This document shows, piece by piece, positions 9,771 through 18,085 of a DNA stretch of 20,667 nt. Positions within the stretch are counted from its first letter, which is position 1. Every line of letters begins with the position of its first letter. The DNA is from Silene noctiflora (Eukaryota; Streptophyta; Magnoliopsida; Caryophyllales; Caryophyllaceae). The position numbers were made by a program, and so were the translations under genes. The stretch is taken from the NCBI GenBank assembly GCA_009801015.1, contig VHZZ01003319.1, forward strand, positions 83,748 to 104,414, in the 5' to 3' direction. Under the pieces are notes generated by a model that was not told the origin of the DNA, did not search any database, and was given only the letters and a program-made list of their open reading frames with translations.

Positions 9771-10200
9771 TATGTGTCTTGTTTGGTTGATTAAAGAAAT
9801 ATAAATATAAATTCTTGATAATTCTATTTATTTCAAAGTGTACGGAGTTGTCAATTATCTTTAATATCGGTGAGTGAAAATTATTGTAAAACAGAACATG
9901 AGATCATTAACATAAAAACAACTTTTGCATAGTTACATGAAATTTAAACTCAGGGAAAATTTGTATTAGTATTAAGAACACTGAAAATCTCCATTTAGTG
10001 AAGTGAACTAGTCAACCATTAGAACAATATTTTATAAGACCTACTCAAATACACAATAATTTTCGAATATGTGATTAATTGATTTTTCGCGACAGTATTA
10101 AATAAGAAGAGAGAATTTTTTTTATTTTTTTTAAAGAAAATACTCATTCCAATATGTATTTTAATGCGCCTACACTTTTGTGAATTGCTACTTCGATAGT
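9771..10200. other. AT-rich unassigned stretch
   Basis: I see no gene, RNA or terminal repeat here. A minus-strand open frame overlaps its right end (10019-10393) but is Phe/Lys/Ile-rich low-complexity and lacks any family motif, so I did not call it. Confidence 0.4.
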
Positions 10201-10610
10201 CTATCTTCAACGATGTGTTTTTACATGAATTTACAGTGGTTGGATCTCCCTGTGGACACACCACGACAGTTTGGCCTTCGATGTTTAACTCGAAGTATTG
10301 GTCTTGAAACAAGTTATTGCAGATGCGTTGAAACGTGTTTGGCGTAACAAGTATGATATCCAGAATAACAAAACCGGAATACCACTTTCTCAAGTTCAGC
10401 CTAAACTATTAACGTTTATTGAGGCTGATGACGAGTTTAAGAGGACGTTTGTTCTCTATGCTATGTCCTGTTTTCTTGCTCCTACGACGGGGTCTGTGTT
10501 GGATCTTAGACTATTATCCGCTGTTGAAGATGTTGGTAAGATTAGGGAATTCAACTGGTGTCGGTTTGTCTTTAGCGAGGTTAAGGCGGCTGTACGGGAA
10601 GCTCTACGGN
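10201..10610 (+). pseudogene. Fragment of a plant transposon-type ORF (Ulp1/plant-mobile-domain associated kind)
   Basis: The frame open from 10289 encodes a soluble helical segment with FKRTFVLYAMSCFLAPTT, then LLSAVEDVGKIREFNW and a following FVFSEVKAAVREAL. This resembles the conserved block of large plant proteins carried by Mutator-like elements, next to Ulp1-like proteases or the plant mobile domain (from memory, not searched). Upstream in another frame (10201-10300), a VVGSPCG-like run may be an earlier part, separated by a frameshift. The similarity ends at 10610, an ambiguous base where a short inverted-repeat element starts. No intact start, stop or domain, so a relic. Confidence 0.4.
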
Positions 10611-10687
10611 TCACAAAATGCCCATGGAGAGGAGAGAGGGAAGCACATGGGGGGTGCCCCCACCTTGTCCCCCTATTCGTTTTGTGA
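10611..10687. repeat. Short inverted-repeat element (TCACAAAA...TTTTGTGA)
   Basis: TCACAAAA at the left and TTTTGTGA at the right bracket a purine-rich then C-rich core that itself can fold (GGGGGTGCCCCC at about 10650-10661). It interrupts the ORF fragment before it. The core resembles a MITE, but I see no certain target duplication. Confidence 0.4.
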
Positions 10688-10735
10688 GTGACATTATCCG
10701 TCTCTCGGATCGACCCGTCACAAGCAAGACTAGTT

Positions 10736-10952
10736 GTACAGCCAATAGGTTGAACATAACAAGCGTTTCCTATTTGTGACTCGAGTCTGTTTTTCCCTGC
10801 TTCAACTTCGGTAAGTAGTCTACCGTCGTTGACTCCTGTTATAAGACGAAAAACTCAATATCATATTCCAAATTGAACCAACCGTACGTCCATGCATTTA
10901 TAACTTTGATAAGGACATGTTGTGTTGTTTTATATAGAATACAACATAATAT
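10736..10952 (+). repeat. 220-bp diverged direct repeat, copy A
   Basis: Aligns along its length with 13179-13398, sharing long blocks such as CCAATAGGTTGAACATAACA and ACATGTTGTGTTGTT, with small indels. It is itself flanked by a 12-bp direct repeat AAGCAAGACTAG (10722-10733 and 10986-10997). No coding content. Probably a dispersed non-autonomous element or an old segmental copy. Confidence 0.8.
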
Positions 10953-11947
10953 GTGAGGTGATATTTGACCTGATCTATCCGTCTTAAGCAAGACTAGCTA
11001 TATTTGTTTCTGTTTCTAGTGAGCGAATTTGAAGATTGATGCTATCATGTAACTCTGTACTCCGTAAAAAGACTACAAGGCGCTAAAGAATGATTTAACA
11101 CATACGGCAACACACGAAGATCATACGGAGTAATAACTATGAAGAAAAAAGTGAAACATGTCTTTTTAACCATAAAAATGTAATTGTTGATTGTTGAAAA
11201 AGTTAAAAGGGAATTTATTGCGGAAATTGACAAGGCTTTTTGAAATTATATATCCAGTTGCATGAGAAGTTTCTTAAACATCTAATTCGAATCATTTGTA
11301 AATAACTAATATAAGTATATTCATCTAAAACTAGTAAAGAGAAATACATACCAAAATACAACATCATAATCACCATCAACAAGGGAACGCTGCATGTTCT
11401 TCTAGTCATATCGCAAATGTCGAATGTAAAAATTGTTAGAGACTTTAGAGCAAAGTATTCAAAGGTTTGAGCTATTAATAATTTTAGGTGATTTGTTAGG
11501 AGTTTATATACTAGAATATGAGAATGATTGTACTAGAGTTTTTCTTGGAGGTTTCACCATTTAACAAAAACCTAATTTTTGAACACAAATGATTAGTTCT
11601 TTCCTAAAATAGAAAAATGATGTCTCCAAACCCAAATTAGGCACACACACATTAATCATTCGGCCTTATCATACTTTTCTCCATTTCAAGACTTCTACCC
11701 GTGACTAGCCACCTCACAATTAGTACTTTTGCCTGCAACGGATGTCAACACGACGGGTATAATTGTATCACAAATTCTCATTTAAGATGGAATTACCCGT
11801 TTTAAGCTTAAGACGGGTCAAGTAATGATTTATTTACATAGATAAGACAAATATCTTATTATTTCCAAGACATTTTCATTTTTGTCTTATCCTTACAAGT
11901 GGATACTACTTACCTGACTTAAGAAAGACTTATTGTAAAGTATAAGC
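10953..11947. other. Gene-poor AT-rich DNA with MITE-like scraps
   Basis: No gene recognised. Motifs TACTCCGTA and TACGGAGTA (about 11058 and 11125) and a segment with CTTAAGACGGGTCAAGTAA (about 11808-11826) look like pieces of small Caryophyllales-type MITEs. A loosely inverted counterpart lies at about 11910-11937, but no clean ends are visible. Confidence 0.35.
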
Positions 11948-12443
11948 AGGTATCGCTTTGCATCCGCCCCAATTTGGATGGGTATGAATTGAGCTTTCGC
12001 GAGTGGTGGGCAATTACCGGTACAAGAATTTCACTGGTAGTGAGTAGTGTCGTAGTGGGGCGGAGGTTGGTTTAACGCCATACCCATCTAATAGGCCCCT
12101 TATGTTTTTTTTATTAACTTTTACTGAAAATCTTAACTAAAAATATAAAAAAGAAATTTACGGAAATTCATAATGATAAAACTACATTTTATTTAGAAAA
12201 GTATCGACAAAAACCAAGGCATAGGTATCGGTTAGTGAACGGGGCGAGTACGAGTCTAGATTTTCCTTCGGTAGAGCCGGTACATATATGAAAACTTGTA
12301 CCCGTCAGGCCGCCATGGATGGTGGGGCAATATGGGTTTGAAAATTGCTTGGTGGGTACATTTACGTATGAACCTATATCCACCAGATCACTAACACCTC
12401 GGCCCAGTGACGTCCCCATTTGCCTGTTCTTGAGCTACCCTAT
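11948..12443. mobile_element. Degraded hAT-like non-autonomous element (tentative)
   Basis: The stretch is studded with degenerate GGGCGG, TGGGTATG and CCATACCCAT words and ends CCCCATTTGCC...CTACCCTA. This is the style of dicot hAT elements whose ends read TAGGG-TGGCAAATGGGG. Both termini are decayed and I find no 8-bp duplication. The minus-strand open frame at 12189-12419 is an accident of this repeat. Confidence 0.3.
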
Positions 12444-12609
12444 TAGTCTATTAAAAATATATTTAAAAAAAAAAAAAAATAGGAGAATAAGACAAAATAA
12501 ACTTTTTCTTCTTTTGGCCTAACCTTGTAGCGGATTAATGGCAATTGCAAAGTATGCGAGCTTGGAACTTGGATAAGACCATCCCCAAGCAACAAGTCAA
12601 GTTAATCGG

Positions 12610-12732
12610 ATGATGATGAATATTGATGATGACCCGGATTAATGGCATATGAGCGCAATGGCTTGGTCCCTCAAGTTTATTTGAGGGCCTAACATCAATT
12701 ATATGATGATGAATATTGATGATGACCCGGAT
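12610..12732 (+). repeat. 30-bp perfect direct repeat, two copies 93 bp apart
   Basis: Identical 30-base copies (start ATGATGATGAATATTG, end ACCCGGAT) occupy 12610-12639 and 12703-12732. The words CGGATTAATGGCA at 12532-12544 and 12635-12647 repeat too, so the area seems to have undergone short local duplications. Confidence 0.9.
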
Positions 12733-13178
12733 GTACTTTCTTTATCTCAATTATTCGTGAATTGTTAATTTTGTAATTGAGTGTGTCAAACGTTTCATTA
12801 TTTGTATGACATATTTTCAGTTTTTTTTTTTTGTTTTTTTTTTTTTTTTTTTTTTTTTTACCTTATAAATTGGATAGAAAAATGGTCAAATAAAGTAAGA
12901 ATGGATGTTATGTAATAAATTTTATTCTGTTATATAGCCTTATACTTTTAGAGTCCATACTTGTGTGTCGCATGCTCTTGCTCATATTACTCCTAGGGTT
13001 GTTGGTAGATCGATTTGGTTGGATGTTCTACCTTCAATCGCGAACAATGCTCATATTATTCTCTTTACTTTTTAAGATTAATTAAATTTCGGAAATTTTC
13101 TAATAGTAACAACATAGTATCGGGGTTGAACATGAGAAGCTAGGTCTATCTCCGCACCTAAAAACGCAATTGGGAGTG
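12733..13178. other. Unassigned AT-rich DNA with long T tract
   Basis: Contains a T-rich tract of about 40 bases (12821-12859, broken by single G). The start (GTACTTTCTTTATCTCAATTA, 12732 on) faintly resembles a Stowaway MITE end. No gene seen. Confidence 0.35.
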
Positions 13179-13398
13179 GTACATCCAATAGGTTGAACAT
13201 AACAAATTAAAACTTTCCTATTTGCGGCTCGGATCTGCTTTTCCCTCTTCAACTTCGCTTAGTAGTCTGTCATCGTTGAGTCATGTTATAAGACGAAAAC
13301 TCAAAGTTATATGAAGTATACCAAATTGAACCAAAAGCATAAATTATAACTTTGATAAACACATGTTGTGTTGTTCTATACAGAATCGTACATAATAT
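13179..13398 (+). repeat. 220-bp diverged direct repeat, copy B
   Basis: Partner of 10736-10952, same orientation, 2.44 kb downstream. Neither copy has convincing TG...CA ends, primer site or polypurine tract, so they are unlikely to be LTRs. Confidence 0.8.
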
Positions 13399-13696
13399 TA
13401 TTGGAAACTTTATAAATACCCTTTTCACATCGTTAATATTAACTTTAACGGTTACCTATTACCTAATGCCAATTTAACTTTTAATTATTTCAAATGTGAA
13501 CAAAAGTAATGATCAAATAAAATTAAATTCCGTAATTTATTACTATGTACTATGTAGGTAGTTATAAACAAATATTCCGTATTTGATTCTGATGAGTAAT
13601 ACGGACTACGGAGTATTTTAATGCCGTTTTTCTTCTATTTACTCTTTTTATTCGTCAGGTTTTCCGTGATTTACATGGTTAAATAGCTTTTTTATT

Positions 13697-14204
13697 GAAA
13701 TAACTGTTAATTAGTAATTTTTATTCGATTATTGCAATTAATTGTTATATTAGCAGAAATTTGTACTGCTTTAGTCCATTGATATTGTAGGTAGGGCTGT
13801 GCAACGGTGTGGGCCAGCCCGACCCAACACGGTTCAACGGGCCCAAAAACCGCGACCCATTTTTTCCAGCCCAGTCCGTGGTCTTTTTAGTGTCGGGCCC
13901 GGGCCCAAATTTTCCAGCCCAGCCCGTTTTCCAGCCTGATTTTTAGTGCTGGCCTGGCCCGGCCCGGCCCGTTATTTTCTTCTTTTTTTCTCCCCTCATT
14001 TTTTTATTTTCTTTACTTAGTGCTGGGCCCGGGCTAGAAATCAGGCCCAGCCCAACCCGACCCAGCCCGCCCTCCATTTAGTGCTGGGCCTGGGCTGCAC
14101 CACCCCAGCCCGGCCCGCCTTCGGCCCAACCCAGTCCGCACTGGCCCAGCCCTAATTGTAGGTACCAAGGGGAAATAACTGTTAATTAGTAATTTTTATT
14201 CGAT
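13697..14204 (+). repeat. 33-bp perfect direct repeats flanking the hAT element
   Basis: The same 33 bases (starting GAAATAACTGTTAATTAG) lie at 13697-13729 and 14172-14204. They are outside the hAT target duplications, so they predate the insertion or arose by a separate duplication. Without the hAT element they would be about 70 bases apart. Confidence 0.9.
13792..14154. mobile_element. Non-autonomous hAT element, 363 bp, with 8-bp target duplication
   Basis: It begins TAGGGCTG and ends CAGCCCTA, perfect 8-bp inverted ends with further imperfect pairing (TAGGGCTGTGC against TAGGGCTGGGC). ATTGTAGG occurs immediately on both sides (13784-13791 and 14155-14162). Eight-base duplications and these ends are diagnostic of hAT elements. 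It has no transposase. The interior is GC-rich in an AT-rich neighbourhood, with many GGCCC/GGGCC words and four spaced TTTAGTG(C)TGGGCC-like repeats (13887, 13943, 14017, 14077), probably transposase-binding subterminal sites. Intact ends suggest it is fairly recent and could be moved by an enzyme elsewhere. Confidence 0.9.
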
Positions 14205-14927
14205 AAGCAGCGGGTCTAACGAGGTTAAGTTACGGGTCAAAGCTCATCTTATACAAATAAGTAAAATCCCAAATTAAAGGGGGACTCGCTCTTAGAATGG
14301 AATTTTAGAAATTAGTTTAGGATTTCTATGTTATATGTTATTTTCCTCTGATTTGTCTAACTTAAAAAACACTTTAGTTAATTAATCGGGTTTAAGTTTT
14401 ATTCTTTATATAATCAACTTATAAATATAGTTTCTGTATGCATTTATCTTCTAAGTTTAGTGAGTAGTTTCTTAGTTAGGAGGAAATGATTAACGTCCTT
14501 AAACTAGTTTTACAATAGGGTGACTTTGTTCCTACCTTTCACAATAATAGATTTAATCTTTTAAGAGTTTTGGTAAATTAATCCGTTAAGGTGACGACTT
14601 GACCCGATTAGTTATAATTTTGACCTATGTGAGAAACTCCTAGACCGACACCTTACTTTAGATGACTTACTTGACCTAGAAAAAGAAGTCAGAAGTCAAG
14701 GGTTAATTGGACTTGGTCGATCGAAAAAACAAACCCGGCCAGCTCTCCACCGACCACGGACCTGACCCGGGTTAAACACATTCCCATCCCGGCCATGCCT
14801 GCCCTCCCCTTAGCCGGTTTAGGACCTAGCTAGGTGATCCCAATCCGTCCCCGGATTAACCCGGCTCTAATCCGACCCAAAGACAGCCGGTTGTGCTAAC
14901 TGCTGAGCCCCAAGAAGATTGTGGGCC
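14205..14927. other. Intergenic DNA upstream of the S28 gene
   Basis: No gene seen. The last 170 bases (about 14720-14890) are rich in CCGG and CCCGG words, unlike the AT-rich DNA before it. This may be another degraded repeat or part of the promoter region. Confidence 0.4.
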
Positions 14928-14928
14928 T

Positions 14929-14936
14929 ATATATAC
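14929..14936 (+). promoter_or_regulatory. Putative TATA box of the S28 gene
   Basis: TATATATA lies 125-132 bases before the ATG at 15061. The interval after it is C/T-rich (about 14980-15040), typical of plant 5' untranslated leaders. Transcription would start near 14960. Confidence 0.55.
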
Positions 14937-15060
14937 TCATACTTCGCCAACAAATTTCAGTGCCATTATATATTCACAGATCTCCTCTCCCTTCCTACTC
15001 TGTTTTTATCTCCTCTACACTCTGTTTCTCTACATACCAAAAATAACTTACCATTCAATA

Positions 15061-15378
15061 ATGGCTTCCTCCATCATCTTCATTTTTCTACTGTCATTCT
15101 TTGTCGAAGTGAGCGGAGTCTCCGAAACAACCCCTCTCTCTGCCATGATCGTACAACAGTGGTTTACACAACCACTCGATCACTTCGTCGGTGGCGATAG
15201 CACTTTCCAACAACGGGCATTTCTCGATACATCATATCGACAAGGGAAAACGGTTAAAGATGGTACGCCAATATTGGCGTACTTTGGCGGGGAAACAAGC
15301 ATTGAGATGTCCATTGGGGGAGGAGGGATTGTCACTCTTGTGGCATCCCGTTTTGAAGCCATCGTAGTCTATATTGAG
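15061..15378 (+). CDS. S28 gene, exon 1 (signal peptide and N-terminal peptidase segment)
   Basis: The exon has 106 codons in phase 0. Residues 1 to about 19 (MASSIIFIFLLSFFVEVSG) form a clear secretory signal peptide, which is why this ATG is chosen over the in-frame one at 14893. QWFTQPLDHF at about residue 30 and FQQRAFLDTSY near 50 are S28 hallmarks, as are PILAYFGGE and the closing IVVYIE. The donor GAG|GTACGT at 15379 is a strong consensus and falls exactly where IE must join HRFYGES. Confidence 0.9.
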
Positions 15379-15509
15379 GTACGTATTACGTATGCAAATG
15401 AAAATGACAAGGAATCAATAAAAAGATTTTAATAAGTGTAAAAGTTGTATTGGTGAAAGAAATTATATTTCTCATTATGGTTAGAGAACTGTTGAATTCT
15501 TTTACTAAT

Positions 15510-15568
15510 TTTTAAGATGCCATGTCGCCACTCGGATTCGAACCGAGATGCTCTGGCACTGCCTTCGT
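15510..15568 (-). pseudogene. Fragment of plastid-type tRNA-Leu(UAG), 3' half (nuclear plastid DNA insertion)
   Basis: On the minus strand a perfect T arm (CTCGG, loop TTCGAAT, CCGAG; plus-strand 15531-15547) follows a long variable arm TGCCAGAGCA and the end of an anticodon stem, as in class II tRNAs. The wording matches my recollection of the plastid trnL-UAG 3' half (...AGTGCTAGAGCATCTCGGTTCGA...). The anticodon loop and 5' half are absent, so it is not a working tRNA. A mitochondrial or nuclear tRNA-Leu source is possible. Confidence 0.55.
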
Positions 15569-15990
15569 AATTTTGATAAGTAAAAGATAATTAGAAAATC
15601 TAATCTTTTAGTATAGGTTAAAATTAACGGTGAATGTTTTAAGTTTATATGAAGTGTAATTTTGATTAAAAAAAAAAAGTGGACCAAATATAATTAATTC
15701 TATGCGTCTCATATAACGTTGTAGTATTCTTTTTATAGATAGATTAGTTTTAGTTTTAGTCATATTCGGGTCTAATTCGATTTCCATCAAATGATTTCGT
15801 TTGAGCAATTTCGCTAGGTTTTACTTGAATGGATTTGATTTTACTTGCTTTAATGCTTTCTCTAGAAAAAAATAAAATTTTTCATATTTAACTGTTCTAA
15901 GATCATCTCATGCAAAATTGCAAGAGACCACCTCGTTCATAAGAAACTTAATAATGTATAAAAGCTATAAATCCATAACGATAATTCGAT

Positions 15991-16094
15991 AAATTTAATT
16001 ACATTTTTTTGGTACATATAAATTTAATTACATTTTTTTTTGGTAAATATAAATTTAATTACATTTTTTTTGTACATATAAATTTAATTACATC
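15991..16094 (+). repeat. Tandem repeat, about 30-bp unit, 3.5 copies
   Basis: AAATTTAATTACATTTTTTT followed by GGTACATAT recurs at 15991, 16020, 16051 and 16080, differing in T-run length and single bases. It is intronic. Confidence 0.85.
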
Positions 16095-16199
16095 ACCATT
16101 CATTACTAACGTTGCTGGTATTTAATTTCTCTTCTAGTTTTGTTTAGATTGGTCATAAGTTGTAAATTGTCTCTAATCAAATGTATGGCATTATTGCAG

Positions 16200-16337
16200 C
16201 ATCGCTTTTACGGCGAGTCAGTTCCCCTAGGATCCATCGACGCAGCCATGATGGATCCTTATGTGAGGGGGTGTCTGACTTCACAACAGGCGTTAGCGGA
16301 CTTCGCTAACGTCATCCTTAGCCTCAAGTCAAAATTA
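16200..16337 (+). CDS. S28 gene, exon 2 (partial: 3' end lost)
   Basis: CATCGCTTTTACGGCGAGTC joins exon 1 in phase 0 to give IE-HRFYGESVPLGS, a very conserved S28 block. LTSQQALADFANVI follows near codon 34. Similarity stops after SLKSKL (about 16337). Relatives continue there into a short linker and the GGSYGG nucleophile elbow, but here the frame runs into AT-rich DNA and stops at 16392-16394. No clear splice donor is seen at the break, so the end point is approximate. Confidence 0.8.
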
Positions 16338-16345
16338 CCTCTTTG

Positions 16346-16422
16346 CAAAATACTATTCACTTTTAGCCAATACTTTTCTTCCCACTCCCCATAATTCACC
16401 AAAATACTATTCACTTTTAGCC
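16346..16422 (+). repeat. 23-bp direct repeat just after the broken exon 2
   Basis: CAAAATACTATTCACTTTTA plus GCC occurs at 16346-16368 and 16400-16422, within ten bases of where S28 similarity ends. It may mark a rearrangement or be part of an inserted repeat. Confidence 0.85.
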
Positions 16423-16539
16423 CATGTGGTACATTTTAGTTGTCTTAAGACCTAAGGTTAAAATTATCCTTATATAAGCAAAGAGTATGAGGCTTAAACT
16501 TTGGTAACACCTGGTAAAATATAGGAATAAAGTAGATGG

Positions 16540-17622
16540 TAATAATGTTATTAAATGACCTTTTTCTAAAGTCTACCCAACTTGAAACTCGTAAATAGTG
16601 ATGTGTTTGTGTAAAAGAGACGGTTTAGTGGGTCTTATAAATTTTTGTTGAGAATTGTAATGGATCTTGGGGATAAAGTGAAAAAAATGAATTAAGTTTT
16701 TAGTATAAAATAAGAGTTTTTTGTCAAAAACTACCTAATATTTACCTCATTTTCATAAATNCTACCTAAAGTTTTTAATTTTGCGAGAAACTACCTAATA
16801 TTTTTTAACTTTTGTCGAACACTACCAAATTGAAATTGCCGATCAAATTAGACAAAATTCTAACTCGAAAATATTATTTTTGGCATATTACATACACCAT
16901 TTAGTATACTTAACCACTGCCAACTGTTTTGATTAACTATTAACTTAGTTACTTTAATTTTTTTTACTACAAATTTGACTAGTTTGGTTGAGATTGTGAC
17001 TAATTTGGACGAAATGATGACTAATTTGATTGACATTTTGATTTATTTGTCGGAAATTTAGTTAATTTAGCAAAGAGATTGTCGAATTTGCTCATTAATT
17101 TCAATTTGGTAGTGTTCGACAAAAGGTAAAAAATATTAGGTAGTTTCTAGCAAAATTAAAAAATTTAGGTAGTATTTATGAAAATGAGGTAAATACTAGG
17201 TAGTTTTTGACAAAAAACCCATAAAATAATAATATTTTATTATTGTTTAGTACCAAAATTAATCTTCAGAAACCATTTACATTGTGCTTGTTGTTTATCC
17301 CAATTAAACATTTCTAGTTCTTATATTTTTATCCCCCTCTTATTATTTACCGATCTCGGGACATGGTTACCGTGTGAATCAGAGACGTAGCTAGGATAAA
17401 ATAGCAACCGGAGCCGATATTTTAGTCTTTTCATATAAATAGATGTTTAATTTCAAATAAACCTTACATCTCTATTTTAGCGTTTTTAATATTTATTCGA
17501 GTTTATTTATCCCCGGGCGTTTTAGACCTCTTAATATAAAGATTGAAAATTCTCTTATCTTCGAATTTTGAAATATGAGCTCGTTAATTTCTTTAGAAAA
17601 AGGTCATTTAATAACATTATTA
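16540..17622. repeat. Perfect 32-bp inverted repeat 1.02 kb apart, enclosing the Mutator-like MITE
   Basis: 16540-16571 (TAATAATGTTATTAAATGAC, then CTTTTTCTAAAG) is the exact reverse complement of 17591-17622. Pairing does not extend far beyond on either side. It may be the remains of an older inverted-repeat element into which the MITE jumped. Confidence 0.85.
16714..17220. mobile_element. Mutator-like MITE, 507 bp, long terminal inverted repeats and 9-bp target duplication
   Basis: Arms 16714-16837 and 17097-17220 are 124-base inverted repeats with about five mismatches plus one ambiguous base. They start GAG/GGG then TTTTTTGTCAAAAACTACC. ATAAAATAA stands immediately outside both ends (16705-16713 and 17221-17229). 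A 9-base duplication with long inverted ends is typical of Mutator-superfamily elements. The centre has loose ACTAATTTG repeats and no coding capacity. It lies in the gap where the S28 serine exon should be, and its transcript could fold into one long hairpin. Confidence 0.88.
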
Positions 17623-18085
17623 ACGTATATATCTGATGAAAAATTTAAAAAGTGTAGGAATAGTATGTTTCTTCTAAAACGATATTACAGTTACTTCGCA
17701 CATATCATTTTACAAACGGAATAAAAAGTTAGTATATTCAGTGGCAAGGTGGGCCAACTTATAGGGAATAGCCAAAACAAAACTTTGGGATAACAAATTT
17801 TCTCATCGTAGTTTAATATCTTTACCAAGAGTCCAAGACATTATTTTTAAAGATTTTCAGGTAGTAAAAATCGATAATTTTAACTATTTTTTTTTTTTTC
17901 GAGTGCTACCCCTTAAAGTTAGAGTAAGTCTTCTTAGAGACGGTCTCTCGATAAGCTTATAGAGATACCATTTTACAATTCAAAGAAAAAATGTTATTGT
18001 AGGTAATAAATCGGTTTCAAATCATGATTAGTGATTAAACGATAATTATTTTATAACAAGTAAAATATTTCTAACCCATCCCCTA
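17230..18085. other. Unassigned part of the S28 gap
   Basis: AT-rich, with no exon similarity on either strand that I can see. Contains the palindrome-like GAGACGGTCTC at about 17938-17948, common in Caryophyllales small elements, and the right arm of the 32-bp inverted repeat. Confidence 0.4.

Larger units (their letters stand above)
15379..16199 (+). other. S28 intron 1 (821 bp)
   Basis: GT at 15379 and a TTATTGCAG acceptor ending at 16199. AT-rich. It contains a plastid tRNA-Leu-like fragment (about 15510-15568) and a tandem repeat (15991-16094). Confidence 0.85.

Noticed and set aside
10019..10393. 124-residue minus-strand open frame
   Set aside because: Low-complexity AT-derived sequence; it overlaps a better-supported plus-strand relic.
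12189..12419. 76-residue minus-strand open frame
   Set aside because: Lies in repetitive hAT-like words and matches no protein I recognise.
10736..13398. Direct repeats read as LTRs of a second retrotransposon
   Set aside because: No TG...CA ends, primer site, polypurine tract or coding remains between them.
13792..14154. GC-rich CCCGG/GGGCC block as a CpG island or promoter
   Set aside because: Exact inverted ends and 8-bp duplication explain it as a hAT element.
14893..15060. Upstream in-frame ATG extending S28 exon 1 by 56 residues
   Set aside because: It would bury the signal peptide, starts before the expected transcription start, and the extra residues are untranslated-leader-like. 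ATG 15061 fits the family.
15510..15568. Functional tRNA gene
   Set aside because: Only the T arm, variable arm and a stem remnant are present; anticodon loop and 5' half are missing.
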